A stretch of DNA of 64,000 nucleotides from CAWJMN01 sp963844055 (GCA_963844055.1 CAWJMN010000001.1:2294001-2358000); one strand, 5' to 3'. Shown: positions 9,477-18,805, counted from the stretch's first letter. Notes: generated from the letters alone by a model not told the origin. Program-made: numbers and translations.

Positions 9477-10085
9477 TTAAGGGGCTGAGAGGGAAATCGT
9501 GCCAATGCTGGCTAGGCCGGTAATCGGGTTGACGCTAATCGGGATATACCGCTGGCGAGTGCCACTTCCCGCGGTAAGCCAAATCACGCTTGTATCGGTA
9601 TTGGTGGTGGAGCCAAGCGGGGTAAACTCGACGTAGGCGAGTCCCCCTGAGGTAAACGAGCCGGTTGCCACCTGTTGAATCTGAACGATAGATCCCAGAG
9701 CAGGAATGTCTGTCAGAGCAGCATCAAGTTGCTGGCCAGAGTCCGACACCCTATGAAAGGCAGTGGTCGGCAAGACATTAAGGCTCGTGTTCGTCCCCTG
9801 GTGACGAATGCTGTACGAATGGGTTGTCCGATTGAAAGACACGCGATAGTTCGAAGCATTGGTAGCCGACAGAGACCGGGCAAAGTCCAAATCGATCATG
9901 ACGATTTGGGCGGCTGATTGAAGATCCGAGTTTGTATCGGGTTCGGCCAAGCGAATCGCCATCGCAGCTACTACGGCGATGACGGTGACAACGATGATAA
10001 CTTCCACCAAAGTGAAGGCCTGACGCAGCACCCAGCGTGGGTGGCGTTTGTGGCGGTTATCACTTTTTGGTGTTTTCGCGACCAT
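9477..10085 (-). CDS. GspH-like type IV (pseudo)pilin
   Basis: This is a prepilin of about 202 residues from ATG 10085; a TTG five codons upstream is also open. The class III prepilin signal QAFTLVEVII has Glu at +5 and is followed by a hydrophobic helix VVTVIAVVAAMAI. The residue at -1 is Ala rather than the usual Gly. The C-terminal part is beta-rich with many Ser and Thr, as in GspH/FimT minor pseudopilins. The start overlaps the preceding small gene by 26 bp. It is the minor pilin nearest to pilM in this operon. Confidence 0.85.
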   Translation of the reverse strand: MVAKTPKSDNRHKRHPRWVLRQAFTLVEVIIVVTVIAVVAAMAIRLAEPDTNSDLQSAAQIVMIDLDFARSLSATNASNYRVSFNRTTHSYSIRHQGTNTSLNVLPTTAFHRVSDSGQQLDAALTDIPALGSIVQIQQVATGSFTSGGLAYVEFTPLGSTTNTDTSVIWLTAGSGTRQRYIPISVNPITGLASIGTISLSAP

Positions 10086-10305
10086 CAGTTTTCGGAACAA
10101 GTTGACGAAGTAGCGAGTTTTGTTCTTTAAGGAGGCTGCGAATCTCCTTCAGCTCGTGAATCATTTCATTCCGCTGGGCAGCAGCGTCCACGAAGGGGGC
10201 AGGCACAGGGGCCTGTCCACTTACCTGCAAGCTGTAGAACCCTAGCATGCCGCTTAGGGCAAGCAGGCAGATTCCGAGACGGCTACGTTGAGATTGGAGC
10301 GACAT
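10060..10305 (-). CDS. Small signal-anchored coiled-coil protein
   Basis: This 81-residue protein starts at ATG 10305. It has an N-terminal hydrophobic segment (LGICLLALSGMLGFYSLQVSG) and a C-terminal amphipathic helix LKEIRSLLKEQNSLLRQL. No known domain is recognised. It lies between the GspK/PilX-like and GspH-like genes with short overlaps, so it is co-translated with the pseudopilins and probably belongs to the same envelope machine. An upstream start at 10389 would overlap the previous gene by a further 84 bp and is less likely. Confidence 0.6.
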   Translation of the reverse strand: MSLQSQRSRLGICLLALSGMLGFYSLQVSGQAPVPAPFVDAAAQRNEMIHELKEIRSLLKEQNSLLRQLVPKTDGRENTKK

Positions 10306-10355
10306 CCGAGTCCCCTTCAAATGCAGGTGGTGCAGTCGTAACGATTTTGACGGCT

Positions 10356-11924
10356 TTACAGCCCTTCTTCTCGACGAATGATATTCCAAACCAGCCCTGC
10401 ATCACCAGACCCAATTCCATAAACGGGTTGCGTCCAGTCGGGCCAGTGGTATCGAACGGCAGTTGTCGGCGGCGTAATACCAATGCTAGGCGCTGCGGTT
10501 AAGGCACGTTGGTTGGCCATCCATTGTGGGAAATACTTGATCGAAGCCGGATTGTTGATGTCGTACTGGGCGGTGAAGTTGTTGTAGTCCGTGGTCCAAT
10601 CAATCACATCATCGTCCCATTCCGTACGCCCCCACACGTCGATGTCTTTCACAAAAGCCCGACCTGTAATATTGAGGGACGTTGTCTTTGTTCCGCGGTC
10701 AACAACGATGCCTTGCCATGCCATGATGCAGCCATTTACGGTGGCCTGGCAACCTGATGTAAATCTGGCGGTATCAGATGCCACAATCAACGGCAGTTGA
10801 TAGGCGGTGCTGCTGTTTTCCAGCGGCGGAAGGTTGACGCCATTGAGTTGAACATTCGTTCCAGAAACAACCACATTCGTCGCAGAAGAGTTGCCAAACA
10901 ACAAAGCGCCGGTAAATGTGGTGTTGTTGCCAATAGCGCAGTTGTTGCTTGATCGATAGAGTCCAAGTGGGTTCGTCGTCATGCTGGGTTGTAGTGTGGC
11001 GTCCGATATGGTCGAGCCAAATTGTCCGGAGGCATTGCCCAGGGAATAGGTAGGGCCACCCGGATATAAGCGATAGGTTGTCACATCTCCCGGGCTGCTA
11101 ATCGGCGCGCTGGCATACATAGAAAACATGCTGGTTGTTGATAATCCCAGGCGATTGCTGACATAGTCGAACGTTGTGCCTGACTGAAAGGCACTATTCC
11201 AGCGGATGCTCCCTTGAAATGGACGATAATCTCCTAAGCCGGCCGTACGCATGCCATTGAGGTCTTGCAGGTATTTGCGTGCTGCCGTGCTGCTGCTGGG
11301 ATAGTCGTTGCAAAACTGAAGCGTTCCAAACAGGATCACATTTCCGCTTGATTTAAAGGGGAAATGGAAGTTGACCGTGTCGGAGCCCCACTGATAGATC
11401 GTATTGCTTTGTAGATCTTCCCAGGCGGTGTGGCTTGTTCCTGTATTGAGGGCGCGTCTTGCCAATTGCACGACGGTTCGAATCGTATAGGTCGATTTAA
11501 TGGAAGAGTTGCTAGGGCTGGCCGAAGTTCCTTGGCTGGTGATGGTGACTCGGAAAGGATACTCCGAATACAGGGGGTCAGAAGCTGCCAGCCCACTATC
11601 GCCAACCGTGTAACTGACGGTGTACGTCGTATTCGAGTCGACTCGGCCAGCGATGGATGAGGTGATACCTCCCCAGGTCGATTCATGCATCTGCCGGATT
11701 GCTGCTGCGGTTCCTGTTTGGGCTGCAATGCGTGCCATGTCCGCACGCCCCATATTGTCCTGTAGCGATAGCGATTCGGATTGGCTGCGAACCATGACGT
11801 ACGCCAGCGCCAGCGTCATCGCCAAGATTCCGAGAACGAGCAACACTGCCACGCCGCGTCTCTTTTTACGGAGATGGGAAAGAGTCGAACGGGCAGGCGG
11901 CTGTTTGGATGCAGGAATGTTCAT
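10356..11924 (-). CDS. Large pilus-associated protein with PilX/GspK-like N-terminus
   Basis: This 522-residue protein starts with a basic stretch (RKKRRG) and a hydrophobic helix VAVLLVLGILAMTLALAYVMV, as in GspK and PilX proteins. The rest is a long Ser/Thr/Asn-rich beta region with polymer-like repeats such as LFGNSSATNVVVSGTNVQL, suggesting an exported beta-helix. The gene sits between two pseudopilin genes on the minus strand, 15 bp after the upstream one. No catalytic motif is seen. Assignment as a tip-complex or minor pilin component is inferred from the N-terminus and the operon. Confidence 0.7.
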   Translation of the reverse strand: MNIPASKQPPARSTLSHLRKKRRGVAVLLVLGILAMTLALAYVMVRSQSESLSLQDNMGRADMARIAAQTGTAAAIRQMHESTWGGITSSIAGRVDSNTTYTVSYTVGDSGLAASDPLYSEYPFRVTITSQGTSASPSNSSIKSTYTIRTVVQLARRALNTGTSHTAWEDLQSNTIYQWGSDTVNFHFPFKSSGNVILFGTLQFCNDYPSSSTAARKYLQDLNGMRTAGLGDYRPFQGSIRWNSAFQSGTTFDYVSNRLGLSTTSMFSMYASAPISSPGDVTTYRLYPGGPTYSLGNASGQFGSTISDATLQPSMTTNPLGLYRSSNNCAIGNNTTFTGALLFGNSSATNVVVSGTNVQLNGVNLPPLENSSTAYQLPLIVASDTARFTSGCQATVNGCIMAWQGIVVDRGTKTTSLNITGRAFVKDIDVWGRTEWDDDVIDWTTDYNNFTAQYDINNPASIKYFPQWMANQRALTAAPSIGITPPTTAVRYHWPDWTQPVYGIGSGDAGLVWNIIRREEGL

Positions 11925-11939
11925 GGTGTCGATGCGTTC

Positions 11940-12779
11940 CTACTTCGAAAGGTAATAAGTGATCGAAGCAGAACCAAAGAAGGGGACAACACCTTCACCC
12001 GTGGTATTGTTGATTTCGCCGGTTGGCGGCAAGAGTTGCATTTCGGTTTGGCAGGCAACGATCCGCGTTCCCGTTTGTGAGCCACGCAAATCTTGCGGCC
12101 AATCGATGCTACTCCAGGCCAAGGAGCCAGAGCGGTAAGAGGTCCAAGCGGCCGCTGTAGGCTGCATCAATATTTGAAATCGAACGGCTCCACGCAGCGT
12201 AGACGAGCCTGTTGTCACCGGATTGGTCCGTAATAGAGTCGTTAACGTGCTACGAACGGGACCGTTTCCAGTCCGGAAGCTGGTTGCTAGAGCATTCCAG
12301 CTAGTTCCATCCGATAATGCAGGCGCTGTCGCGGCGGAACTGGGCCACGTGATTTCCAGGAAATTATTGGGGTTGGCCGCATCCGGCGTGTACATCACCA
12401 GCTCGCGCACCATCGGAAGACCGGTGGGCTGAGCGGCCGTGGTATCGGGTTTCCAAACAAATAGTGTGTCTGGAAAAGAAGCAGACCCCACGGTTGTGGA
12501 CAGCACAAGGCAGCCGGGAAAGGATTCGTTGGCAAACGCCTTGCGAACGCTGTTCTCGATTCTGCCGATAGCAATCCGGCCATGCTGTGCGGCCAAGTCA
12601 ATTCCCTGCGTATGTTCCGCAACCGATTGCACGCCACTGGACAGTACCGCCATCGCACCAGCAATTAAAACCATGATGGCGATCGAGACGATGAGCTCGG
12701 GCAAGGTCAAGCCACGTCGCCCCCCTGCCGAACGGCAAGTTCGGGACGTGGAAGGTTCGCCAAGCAGATTTGTGCCCAT
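11940..12779 (-). CDS. Type IV pilin-like (GspJ-type) pseudopilin
   Basis: This is about 279 residues from ATG 12779, which lies 13 bp after the upstream stop. A start at 12872 would overlap that gene by 80 bp. The prepilin signal RRGLTLPELIVSI is cleaved after Gly-23, with Glu at +5, followed by AIMVLIAGAMAVLSSGV. The mature region is long for a minor pilin and fits the GspJ size class. It has a beta-rich C-terminus. It is the second gene in the pseudopilin group. Confidence 0.83.
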   Translation of the reverse strand: MGTNLLGEPSTSRTCRSAGGRRGLTLPELIVSIAIMVLIAGAMAVLSSGVQSVAEHTQGIDLAAQHGRIAIGRIENSVRKAFANESFPGCLVLSTTVGSASFPDTLFVWKPDTTAAQPTGLPMVRELVMYTPDAANPNNFLEITWPSSAATAPALSDGTSWNALATSFRTGNGPVRSTLTTLLRTNPVTTGSSTLRGAVRFQILMQPTAAAWTSYRSGSLAWSSIDWPQDLRGSQTGTRIVACQTEMQLLPPTGEINNTTGEGVVPFFGSASITYYLSK

Positions 12780-12792
12780 GTTGGCACGTGGC

Positions 12793-13473
12793 TTATTGCG
12801 GTGGCACATACGTGACGACCCGTTTGCGATTGGCGATAGGGATGGCGGTTCCTGAGGAATCGATATAGTCAATCTGAACGTTGATTTGGCGATAATAACT
12901 ACGAGTGCTCGTACTGGTGTTTGAAAGGATGACGGAGTTGTCCGTTGGGCTTACATAGGAAATCGTTACGGAAAGACGCCAGTTGTCGAAATAGGTCGCT
13001 GGCAAGGCAAATAGGGCAGGGCGGTTGCCACCGCTATCATTTCCTATCCCCAAGTCTTCACCGTAGATTCCAGGAAGCGGGCGGACCGACAGTCCGTTGT
13101 AGTCGTCAATATCGTTGAACCGAGAGCGACCAGGTCCCAGCAGGTCGTTCGAGCCAGGGCCCATACTGCTATTCAAGGGATTGTCACCCGCAGCCATGTA
13201 ACGCTTTGTCAGGATTTCATCCAAGACTTGGTCAGCGATTCCTTCCGCAATCTGACGGTCAATTGCGCCGGAACCAACATCTAGCACCGTTTGCGCAAGT
13301 AGCAGCAGTACGCTTCCTGCTGAGGCCACGATAGACATGGCAATGATCGCTTCTGCGAGGCTGAATCCTGCCCGCCGAAGTACAGAGCGTTTACGAGACG
13401 GCGCGAAACGTTTAATCGAGGCCAGCAGTGACTGGGCGTATTTTAAAACTCGAGGTGAGTAAGCCTTAGCCAC
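12793..13473 (-). CDS. Type IV pilin-like (GspI-type) pseudopilin, first gene of the operon
   Basis: This prepilin of about 226 residues has the signal RRAGFSLAEAIIAM, cleavage after Gly-36 and Glu at +5, then a hydrophobic helix ending SVLLLLAQTVLDV. The GTG at 13471-13473 is preferred as start because GGAG lies 8 bases before it; a TTG at 13506 is in frame but lacks a good site. It is the promoter-proximal gene of the minus-strand secretion locus. Upstream lies a strong terminator-like hairpin at 13549-13614, so expression may be controlled in the leader. Confidence 0.82.
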   Translation of the reverse strand: MAKAYSPRVLKYAQSLLASIKRFAPSRKRSVLRRAGFSLAEAIIAMSIVASAGSVLLLLAQTVLDVGSGAIDRQIAEGIADQVLDEILTKRYMAAGDNPLNSSMGPGSNDLLGPGRSRFNDIDDYNGLSVRPLPGIYGEDLGIGNDSGGNRPALFALPATYFDNWRLSVTISYVSPTDNSVILSNTSTSTRSYYRQINVQIDYIDSSGTAIPIANRKRVVTYVPPQ

Positions 13474-13548
13474 ATGTGGATCTCCAGCGCCGTGTAACAC
13501 TCTCAATTGGCAAGCGACCGGTCGTCATGGAGGGACGTCGCTTTGGGG

Positions 13549-13614
13549 GCCGAGAAAAAAAGGAGGAGCACGGCAGGGTCCCCTCTAGCTCCCAGCTATA
13601 CCCCGCCGTGCTCC
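13549..13614 (-). terminator. Strong terminator-like hairpin in the pseudopilin operon leader
   Basis: A perfect 10-bp stem, GGAGCACGGC (13565-13574) with GCCGTGCTCC (13605-13614), contains a second inner stem TAGCT/AGCTA. On the minus strand it is followed by TCCTTTTTTTC. It sits about 75 bp upstream of the first pseudopilin start. As no clear minus-strand gene lies upstream, it may be an attenuator rather than a simple terminator. Confidence 0.7.
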
Positions 13615-14249
13615 AAACGTCCGACTCTCTCCCCGAGAGGCGAACGCAAACAAACCTAGGTTGATGTTTGGTGATGTCAAATTCAAAGGTGAATTGCTAC
13701 CTCGGTTTGTATGTGAATTCGTCGCAGGCGAAGTTGGCGCTCCAAAGTTTTGGCCTTAAGGCCTGCTCCGGGCATTTGTCTCCGCTGTAGGTTTAGATCG
13801 AGATCAGTTGCATCCACCTGGAAGGATGGTTTTTGGCGGCGTTTGGTCGATTTTGAAGGCAGGACCGTTAAAACCCGGCGGTTTTGGGCACCAAAAGGAC
13901 ACCTAGGAGAGTGCCGATAGGTCGCAGGTAGTGGTGATAGGGGTCGGTCGGACGGATAGGGTAATTCCGCTTTCCGCTCCATTGGAGTGCATTCAATGTG
14001 GATTGATTGACACTTGGTATAGCTCTATTTAGAGTAACAAGGTCGATAAATGGGGTAGAATATAGACACTTGGTAAACCTCGTCCCTTGAAATGCCATTC
14101 GAAATCGTTATCGATCATCGAATGGAGAGAGGGTAATTGACGTTGTCGATGGAAGTGGCGGAGTTCTCCGCACAGCAATGGCTTCCTAAAGCGGTCGACA
14201 ACAAGACAGCGATTTTCATTCGGCCGAAGTTCGAAGGAGTTTTGATAAC
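13615..14249. other. Intergenic region between divergent genes
   Basis: About 630 bp between the hairpin and the plus-strand coiled-coil gene. Frames are short and have no family features. A TTGACA box lies at 13675-13680 on the minus strand without a good -10. The plus-strand promoter and repeats near 14007-14075 are listed separately. Confidence 0.5.
14007..14035 (+). promoter_or_regulatory. Putative sigma-70-like promoter
   Basis: TTGACA at 14007-14012, a 17-bp spacer and TAGAGT at 14030-14035 (4 of 6 to consensus). It points at the 14250 gene with a leader of about 200 nt. The 11-mer GACACTTGGTA overlaps the -35 box (14009-14019) and recurs at 14065-14075, which could be a pair of operator half-sites. 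Confidence 0.5.
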
Positions 14250-15884
14250 ATGGCGTCACGCGAAGGTCAGGGATTACAGATTGCGGTGATTCTATTCGCC
14301 ATGCTTACGATTTTCCTTGCGGTAACCACTTATGTGTTTTACGCGCAGACGGGAACGTTGGCGAGCGATAAGAAGTGCGCAGAGGATGCCACCACGCAGG
14401 CCAATGCTACGGCGAAGCGTGCCAACTATCAGATGCTTGCCTTGCAGATGATGATGGGTCTGGAAAATGTTGACCAAGCTCAAGTCGACGCCGCTGCTTT
14501 GGGCATTGATGCCCCAGTGGTCGAAAAGGTAAAGAAGTGGCGTGACGACTACTCGCGTGACATGACGCTCTTCGGCGAAAACGCCGGTGCAGAAGGTGCA
14601 AAGAACTATCGCACGCTTCCCATGTATTTGCTCGGCGAAATCAATAAGAAGAATAGCAGCGTTGTTGCAGCCAACAGCATTGCCGACGGTTATAAAAAGC
14701 AAAAGGACACCGAAGTCGCTACCGAGCGTGATCGCGTCAAGCAAGCCGAATCCGCTCGCGATACGGCTTCGGCCGATTTAGAGAAGGAACGCCAAGCGTT
14801 CAATTCGGATCGCACCAAGCTGACGCAAGACAAAGAAAAGTTGGCGGGTGACCTAGAGAAGAAGGACAAAGTTGCCAAGAAGCAGAGCGAAGATCAGGCA
14901 GCCAAGATCGCCAGCATCTCTTCGCAAGTTAGCAATCTATTGGGCCTGACCGAAGCCCAAAAATCCCGTATCAACGATCTGACCAAAGAAACCGGTTTGA
15001 CCCTAGAAAACCCCGACGGAAAGATCGTTTGGGTAGATCAAAAGCAACAATTGGTTTGGATTAACTTGGGTTATGCAGATGGTCTGAATCGTCAAACGAC
15101 TTTCTCGGTCTTTGATCAAGATCAAACCAGCATCTATGACAAGTCGAAGCTGGGGCTTGCTCAAAATGCTGCTTCCGCTGAAGACGGCGGCAAAAAGAAG
15201 AATAAGCTCGCATCGAAGGGGCGTATTGAAGTGGTTCGCGTTGTCAGCGAACACCAAGCAGAATGCCGAATTCTGGAAGACAGCCCTTCCAAGCCAATGC
15301 TTCCAGGGGATTGGATTCAAACGCCAATTTGGTCGCCTGGTCAGGTCACCCACTTTGCATTGGTCGGTTTTATGGACATCGATGGCGATGGCCAGAATGA
15401 CCGCGACCTTGTTCGCAATATCATCAAGCTAAACGGTGGCGTAATCGATGCCGAATTGCTTGACAATGGTACTCGTCTCCCTGGGAAAATGTCGGTGAAC
15501 ACTCGCTACATCGTTAGCGGTGAACGTCCAAACGAAAAGACTTCTGCCGATGCCGATCGTGGCGGCAAGTACTTGAAGGAATACAACAAGCTGATGCAAG
15601 AGAAGAATGAATTCGGGGTCGATGAGATCTCGGTTCGCGAACTTCTCGATCAGATGGGCTGGCGTGCTGAAGAGCGGACCATCTCGATTGGTAAGGGTGG
15701 CACCGGCGCCTTCCGCAAGCGGACCCCAGGCAAGAAGGATGCACCTGCACCTGCTGCTGGAACTCGTCCAGCTTCTCCTCCAGCTGCTGACGATGGTGCT
15801 CCTGCCGAAGACGGTGCAATGCCTGCGGAAGATGCTCCTGCCGCACCAGCCACCTCCGGCGAAGATCCTTTCGGTGGAAGCTAA
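14250..15884 (+). CDS. Membrane-anchored coiled-coil protein, function unknown
   Basis: This 544-residue protein starts at ATG 14250 with GGAG ten bases upstream. One transmembrane segment lies at residues 10-31 (IAVILFAMLTIFLAVTTYVF). A long Lys/Glu/Asp-rich coiled coil covers about residues 145-250. A globular middle part follows (KIVWVDQKQQLVWINLGYADG onward), with an aspartate-rich loop DIDGDGQNDRD near 372, and the last 45 residues are a Pro/Ala-rich tail. I do not recognise a named family. It stands alone with its own promoter-like sequence and terminator. Topology suggests a short inside tail and a large periplasmic part, or the reverse. Confidence 0.85.
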   Translation: MASREGQGLQIAVILFAMLTIFLAVTTYVFYAQTGTLASDKKCAEDATTQANATAKRANYQMLALQMMMGLENVDQAQVDAAALGIDAPVVEKVKKWRDDYSRDMTLFGENAGAEGAKNYRTLPMYLLGEINKKNSSVVAANSIADGYKKQKDTEVATERDRVKQAESARDTASADLEKERQAFNSDRTKLTQDKEKLAGDLEKKDKVAKKQSEDQAAKIASISSQVSNLLGLTEAQKSRINDLTKETGLTLENPDGKIVWVDQKQQLVWINLGYADGLNRQTTFSVFDQDQTSIYDKSKLGLAQNAASAEDGGKKKNKLASKGRIEVVRVVSEHQAECRILEDSPSKPMLPGDWIQTPIWSPGQVTHFALVGFMDIDGDGQNDRDLVRNIIKLNGGVIDAELLDNGTRLPGKMSVNTRYIVSGERPNEKTSADADRGGKYLKEYNKLMQEKNEFGVDEISVRELLDQMGWRAEERTISIGKGGTGAFRKRTPGKKDAPAPAAGTRPASPPAADDGAPAEDGAMPAEDAPAAPATSGEDPFGGS

Positions 15885-15922
15885 GCTTTTAAGCTTCGTC
15901 CATAATTCGCGATGAAAATTCG

Positions 15923-15952
15923 ATCCCCAGAGCTAACCCTCTGGGGATTTTT
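15923..15952 (+). terminator. Rho-independent terminator
   Basis: Stem ATCCCCAGAG (15923-15932) with CTCTGGGGAT (15939-15948), a 6-base loop and a T-run. It lies 38 bp after the stop of the 14250 gene. Confidence 0.85.
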
Positions 15953-16320
15953 CATTTCTTGTTGAGGCAGTTTGCAGGTTGACTTAGCCCGAGTGATCGG
16001 AGACTGCCGCGAACCTTTTGGATTCAAATCCCACTTTTCTTGTGTGAACCTTGAAAATCCAAACCCGTCACATCCCTAAGAACTGCCACTTGGCTGAACC
16101 TCTCACCCCTACACCGTGGAACTACGCGGAATGTCAAGGGAAAAGTGTCGGTTCATTACCAGCGGTGGGGGTAAACGGGCGTGATGACCTTCTGCCGTAG
16201 CCTTGTCGGCTCGCCGAAGACGATTACAATCGGGGAGCTTGGTAAACGGCCGTGAGAAGTTCTTTGGATTTCTCCCCTAAGGGTTAAACCCCGACACGGG
16301 ATGCGGTTTTTGCCTAGCGG
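15953..16320. other. Intergenic region before tRNA-Lys
   Basis: About 370 bp with no gene. Two imperfect direct repeats start with GTAAACGG at about 16180 and 16241, each followed by a similar CGTGA segment. They may lie in the tRNA promoter region. Confidence 0.4.
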
Positions 16321-16392
16321 GAGATCGTAGCTCAGTGGTAGAGCACGGCACTTTTAATGCTGGGGTCGTGGGTTCAAGTCCCACCGGTCTCA
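16321..16392 (+). tRNA. tRNA-Lys (anticodon TTT)
   Basis: All arms can be drawn. The acceptor is GAGATCG with CGGTCTC (one T-G pair). The D arm is GCTC-AGTGGTA-GAGC. The anticodon stem is CGGCA/TGCTG with loop CTTTTAA, so the anticodon is TTT. The T arm is GTGGG-TTCAAGT-CCCAC and the discriminator is A. CCA is not encoded. Confidence 0.95.
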
Positions 16393-16393
16393 T

Positions 16394-16443
16394 AAACCCT
16401 TGCTGGAAAGACGTTTACGTCGATAATCCTGCAAGGGTTTTTT
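16394..16443 (+). terminator. Terminator after tRNA-Lys
   Basis: Stem AAACCCTTGC (16394-16403) with GCAAGGGTTT (16431-16440) followed by more T. The loop contains a second small hairpin, ACGTTTACGT. It begins two bases after the tRNA. Confidence 0.85.
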
Positions 16444-16474
16444 CGTGCCCAGGCCAGACTTCGGGGGCCGCGAA

Positions 16475-16921
16475 CTAGGCCGTTGCCAGTGCCCCGAACA
16501 GCGTCTTGGCCAGCTCCTGTATCCGTTGCTGTTGTCCCTTGAACGTAGGGAGCTTAGCCAGCCGTCGCACACGCTCTGGCTCAATGAAGAGCGAAATTGG
16601 CGACGTGTCGGCCTCTTGGCGGATTAGCTTTCGTAGCAGGCGAATCTGGGCCTTGTTGAGGTGATGTGCCTTGCACAGCTGTTGAAAGAGGTGCCACGGG
16701 TCCTGCGATGCCTGCCATTCCCGTCGTTTTACCCAGACAGTGTACAGCCAGTACCCGACAGCCAGTAACACGCTTCCCCCAACAACCGTCGCCAAGCTCC
16801 AAGTTGCAGCCATGCTTGCGGCAGACTCGTCCAGGGCTGGAGTTCCAGTTGCGTCGGCGTGAGCCGTTTCGGCGGCCACGGCCAGAAGCATTGTCGAAAG
16901 TGATGGGATGAGGGAGATCAT
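16475..16921 (-). CDS. Small membrane protein of unknown function
   Basis: This 148-residue protein has a signal-like N-terminus, a transmembrane helix near residues 45-63 (VVGGSVLLAVGYWLYTVWV) and a basic helical C-terminal domain. The C-domain has the pattern LCKAHHLNKAQIRLLRKL followed by IEPERVRRLAKL, which looks like a small helical cytoplasmic module. The gene begins 35 bp after the HEAT-repeat gene on the minus strand, so the two probably form an operon. The family is not recognised by name. Confidence 0.7.
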   Translation of the reverse strand: MISLIPSLSTMLLAVAAETAHADATGTPALDESAASMAATWSLATVVGGSVLLAVGYWLYTVWVKRREWQASQDPWHLFQQLCKAHHLNKAQIRLLRKLIRQEADTSPISLFIEPERVRRLAKLPTFKGQQQRIQELAKTLFGALATA

Positions 16922-16956
16922 GATCGGCAGTTCAAAAGGAAATGATTGATTGGGAT

Positions 16957-18583
16957 TTAGGTCGCTGGTTCCGTGGCATGGTTAGCGTCGATGGCGATGT
17001 CCATGGAGACTGGAGCAATGGGTGCGGGCATTGGCGCTGATGGTTTGGCGATTTGCGGGGCCGTGGTTTTACGAAGGTCTTCCGTTTCGTGCGCCCGAGC
17101 ATCGACATCCGCCAGCAGGCGTGTTGCCTCGTTACGGATGAACTCGTCTTCATCAGAGGCAAGCTGAAATAACTGTGACTTTACTTCGCGGGTCAGGTCC
17201 AATAGCTCTGCGATTTCCATCGCTCGCCGTTGCCGATGTTTGGTACCAACCTCTAGTTCATTCATGAGCCCAGCAAGCGTTGTTTTATCGAGCTTGCGGA
17301 TCAGTTTTCCCATCTCTTGTCTTGCTTGGTCATCCATGGCGTCAAAGGCCTGAACGTACCGAGCAAAAGTGTACTCTTGCAATTGCTCCTGGGCGGCTTG
17401 GCGCTCGCTAGGATTGACACTATCCAGCTGGGCAACAAGTGCTTTCATGGCGCTGGCAGAACGCCGATCTCGAAGTTGCTTGGTGATGGCGACCCGAACT
17501 TCCGGGTCTTGGTCATCTAGCGTTTGCAGCGCAACGGCATTAGCTTCTGCTCCCTGGAACCGGCCGAGTGCATTGGCGGCGGCTCGGCGGGCAGCAACGC
17601 CGCCACTTTTCAGGGCCGTTGTCAGAGCTTCTAAGGCCAAGTCCTTCATGATCGAAGATCGCTCGACCAATTGAACCGCGCCAACTTGTTCTTGATCAGA
17701 TAGTGCGTACCACAGTTCGCTATGGTCCCGTAGCCAGGCCAAAGACTCGATCCGCTTGAGGTTCGCAATTACCGTTGCGGAAAGTTCTCCACTAAGGCGA
17801 CGGCACAGTTGTCGCAAAAACGAGATGTCATCCCGGCGTGAAATCGCATGGATCGCTGCTGAGCGGCGCTGAGTGATCGTCTAAATAGCTCAGCAGCAAT
17901 CGCTGAACATGCTGCCGCGGGCTTTGTAACAGTAATTCAAGAATGGCGGGAAAAGTGCGATCACAGGGAGCTTGCAAGATGCCTTTGACGGTCGCGGTGT
18001 CGCGCGTTGCCAATAACAGCACCGCTTCCAAGACTTCGGTTCGTAAATGATGCTGGAACCGATGGGTTGCCTGTTCCAGACCGCCAAGCGCAAACGACCT
18101 CAGTTGCTGAGGATCTGTCCTTTTCCGATAATCGCGCGGCGATTGCAGTTCATCACTTAATGCCTCTGCGAGGGCCAGTAGCACATGCCCCGCTTCTTCG
18201 GAAAAGCCGTGCCCCTTCTCTTCGCACATGGTGACAAAGTAGGGGATGAGTTCATAATCGCGCAGCCGTATTGCCGCATCGGTGGCAATCGCAATCTGTT
18301 CGGGTTCACCGCTGCTAAACGCTTCGCGGATCGCATGGCTTAGCCAGTCGGGGCGTTCGGAGAGTAGCAATCGCCAATAGTACGAAAGCTTGGGCCAGCG
18401 TTTTAGGATTTCACGTTCGGCATCCGGATGACGCTGAGAAATCAGCGTTCGGAAGGCGGCGTCACGGATCTCACGAATCGGCGAGTCGGTTGCATGCAGC
18501 AATGGATCGACGGCCGCTTGATTGCGGGTCGATGCCAAATGGGCAAAGGTTGTTTCAAGTCCACCACTAAGTCGGCTGGCCAT
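16957..18583 (-). CDS. HEAT-repeat protein, frameshifted in this sequence
   Basis: This is a helical-repeat protein with HEAT/PBS-lyase-like repeats along its length, for example VDPLLHATDSPIREIRDAAF and VAARRAAANALGRF. Frame 0 from ATG 18583 ends at a TGA near 17828. Skipping the A at 17860 (CTC-A-GCA) leads without a break into AAIHAISRRDDISFLRQL and then the second half, ending at 16957. The restored product is about 541 residues, with a Pro/Ala-rich C-terminal tail. HEAT arrays act as binding scaffolds; no partner can be named. It precedes the small membrane protein gene by 35 bp. Upstream ATGs at 18628 and 18658 are alternatives for the start. Confidence 0.82.
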
Positions 18584-18805
18584 TGGTAAGGATTCTCCCC
18601 TCAAATCTAGGCCGTATTCGGAGGGCATGCGGCAGCGGACAGCTTCGGTCTTGCGCAAGGTGGAGCGTCAAAACCACTAAAATCGCTACAAAACGAACAG
18701 CCTCCCTCCATAAAGGGGAACTGGAGCACTGGGTTGCAAACCAGCTCAATCAGGAAGAAAATGGAATAGAAGTCATTTTTCCCACCTGCTAGGGCACTCC
18801 CTCCC

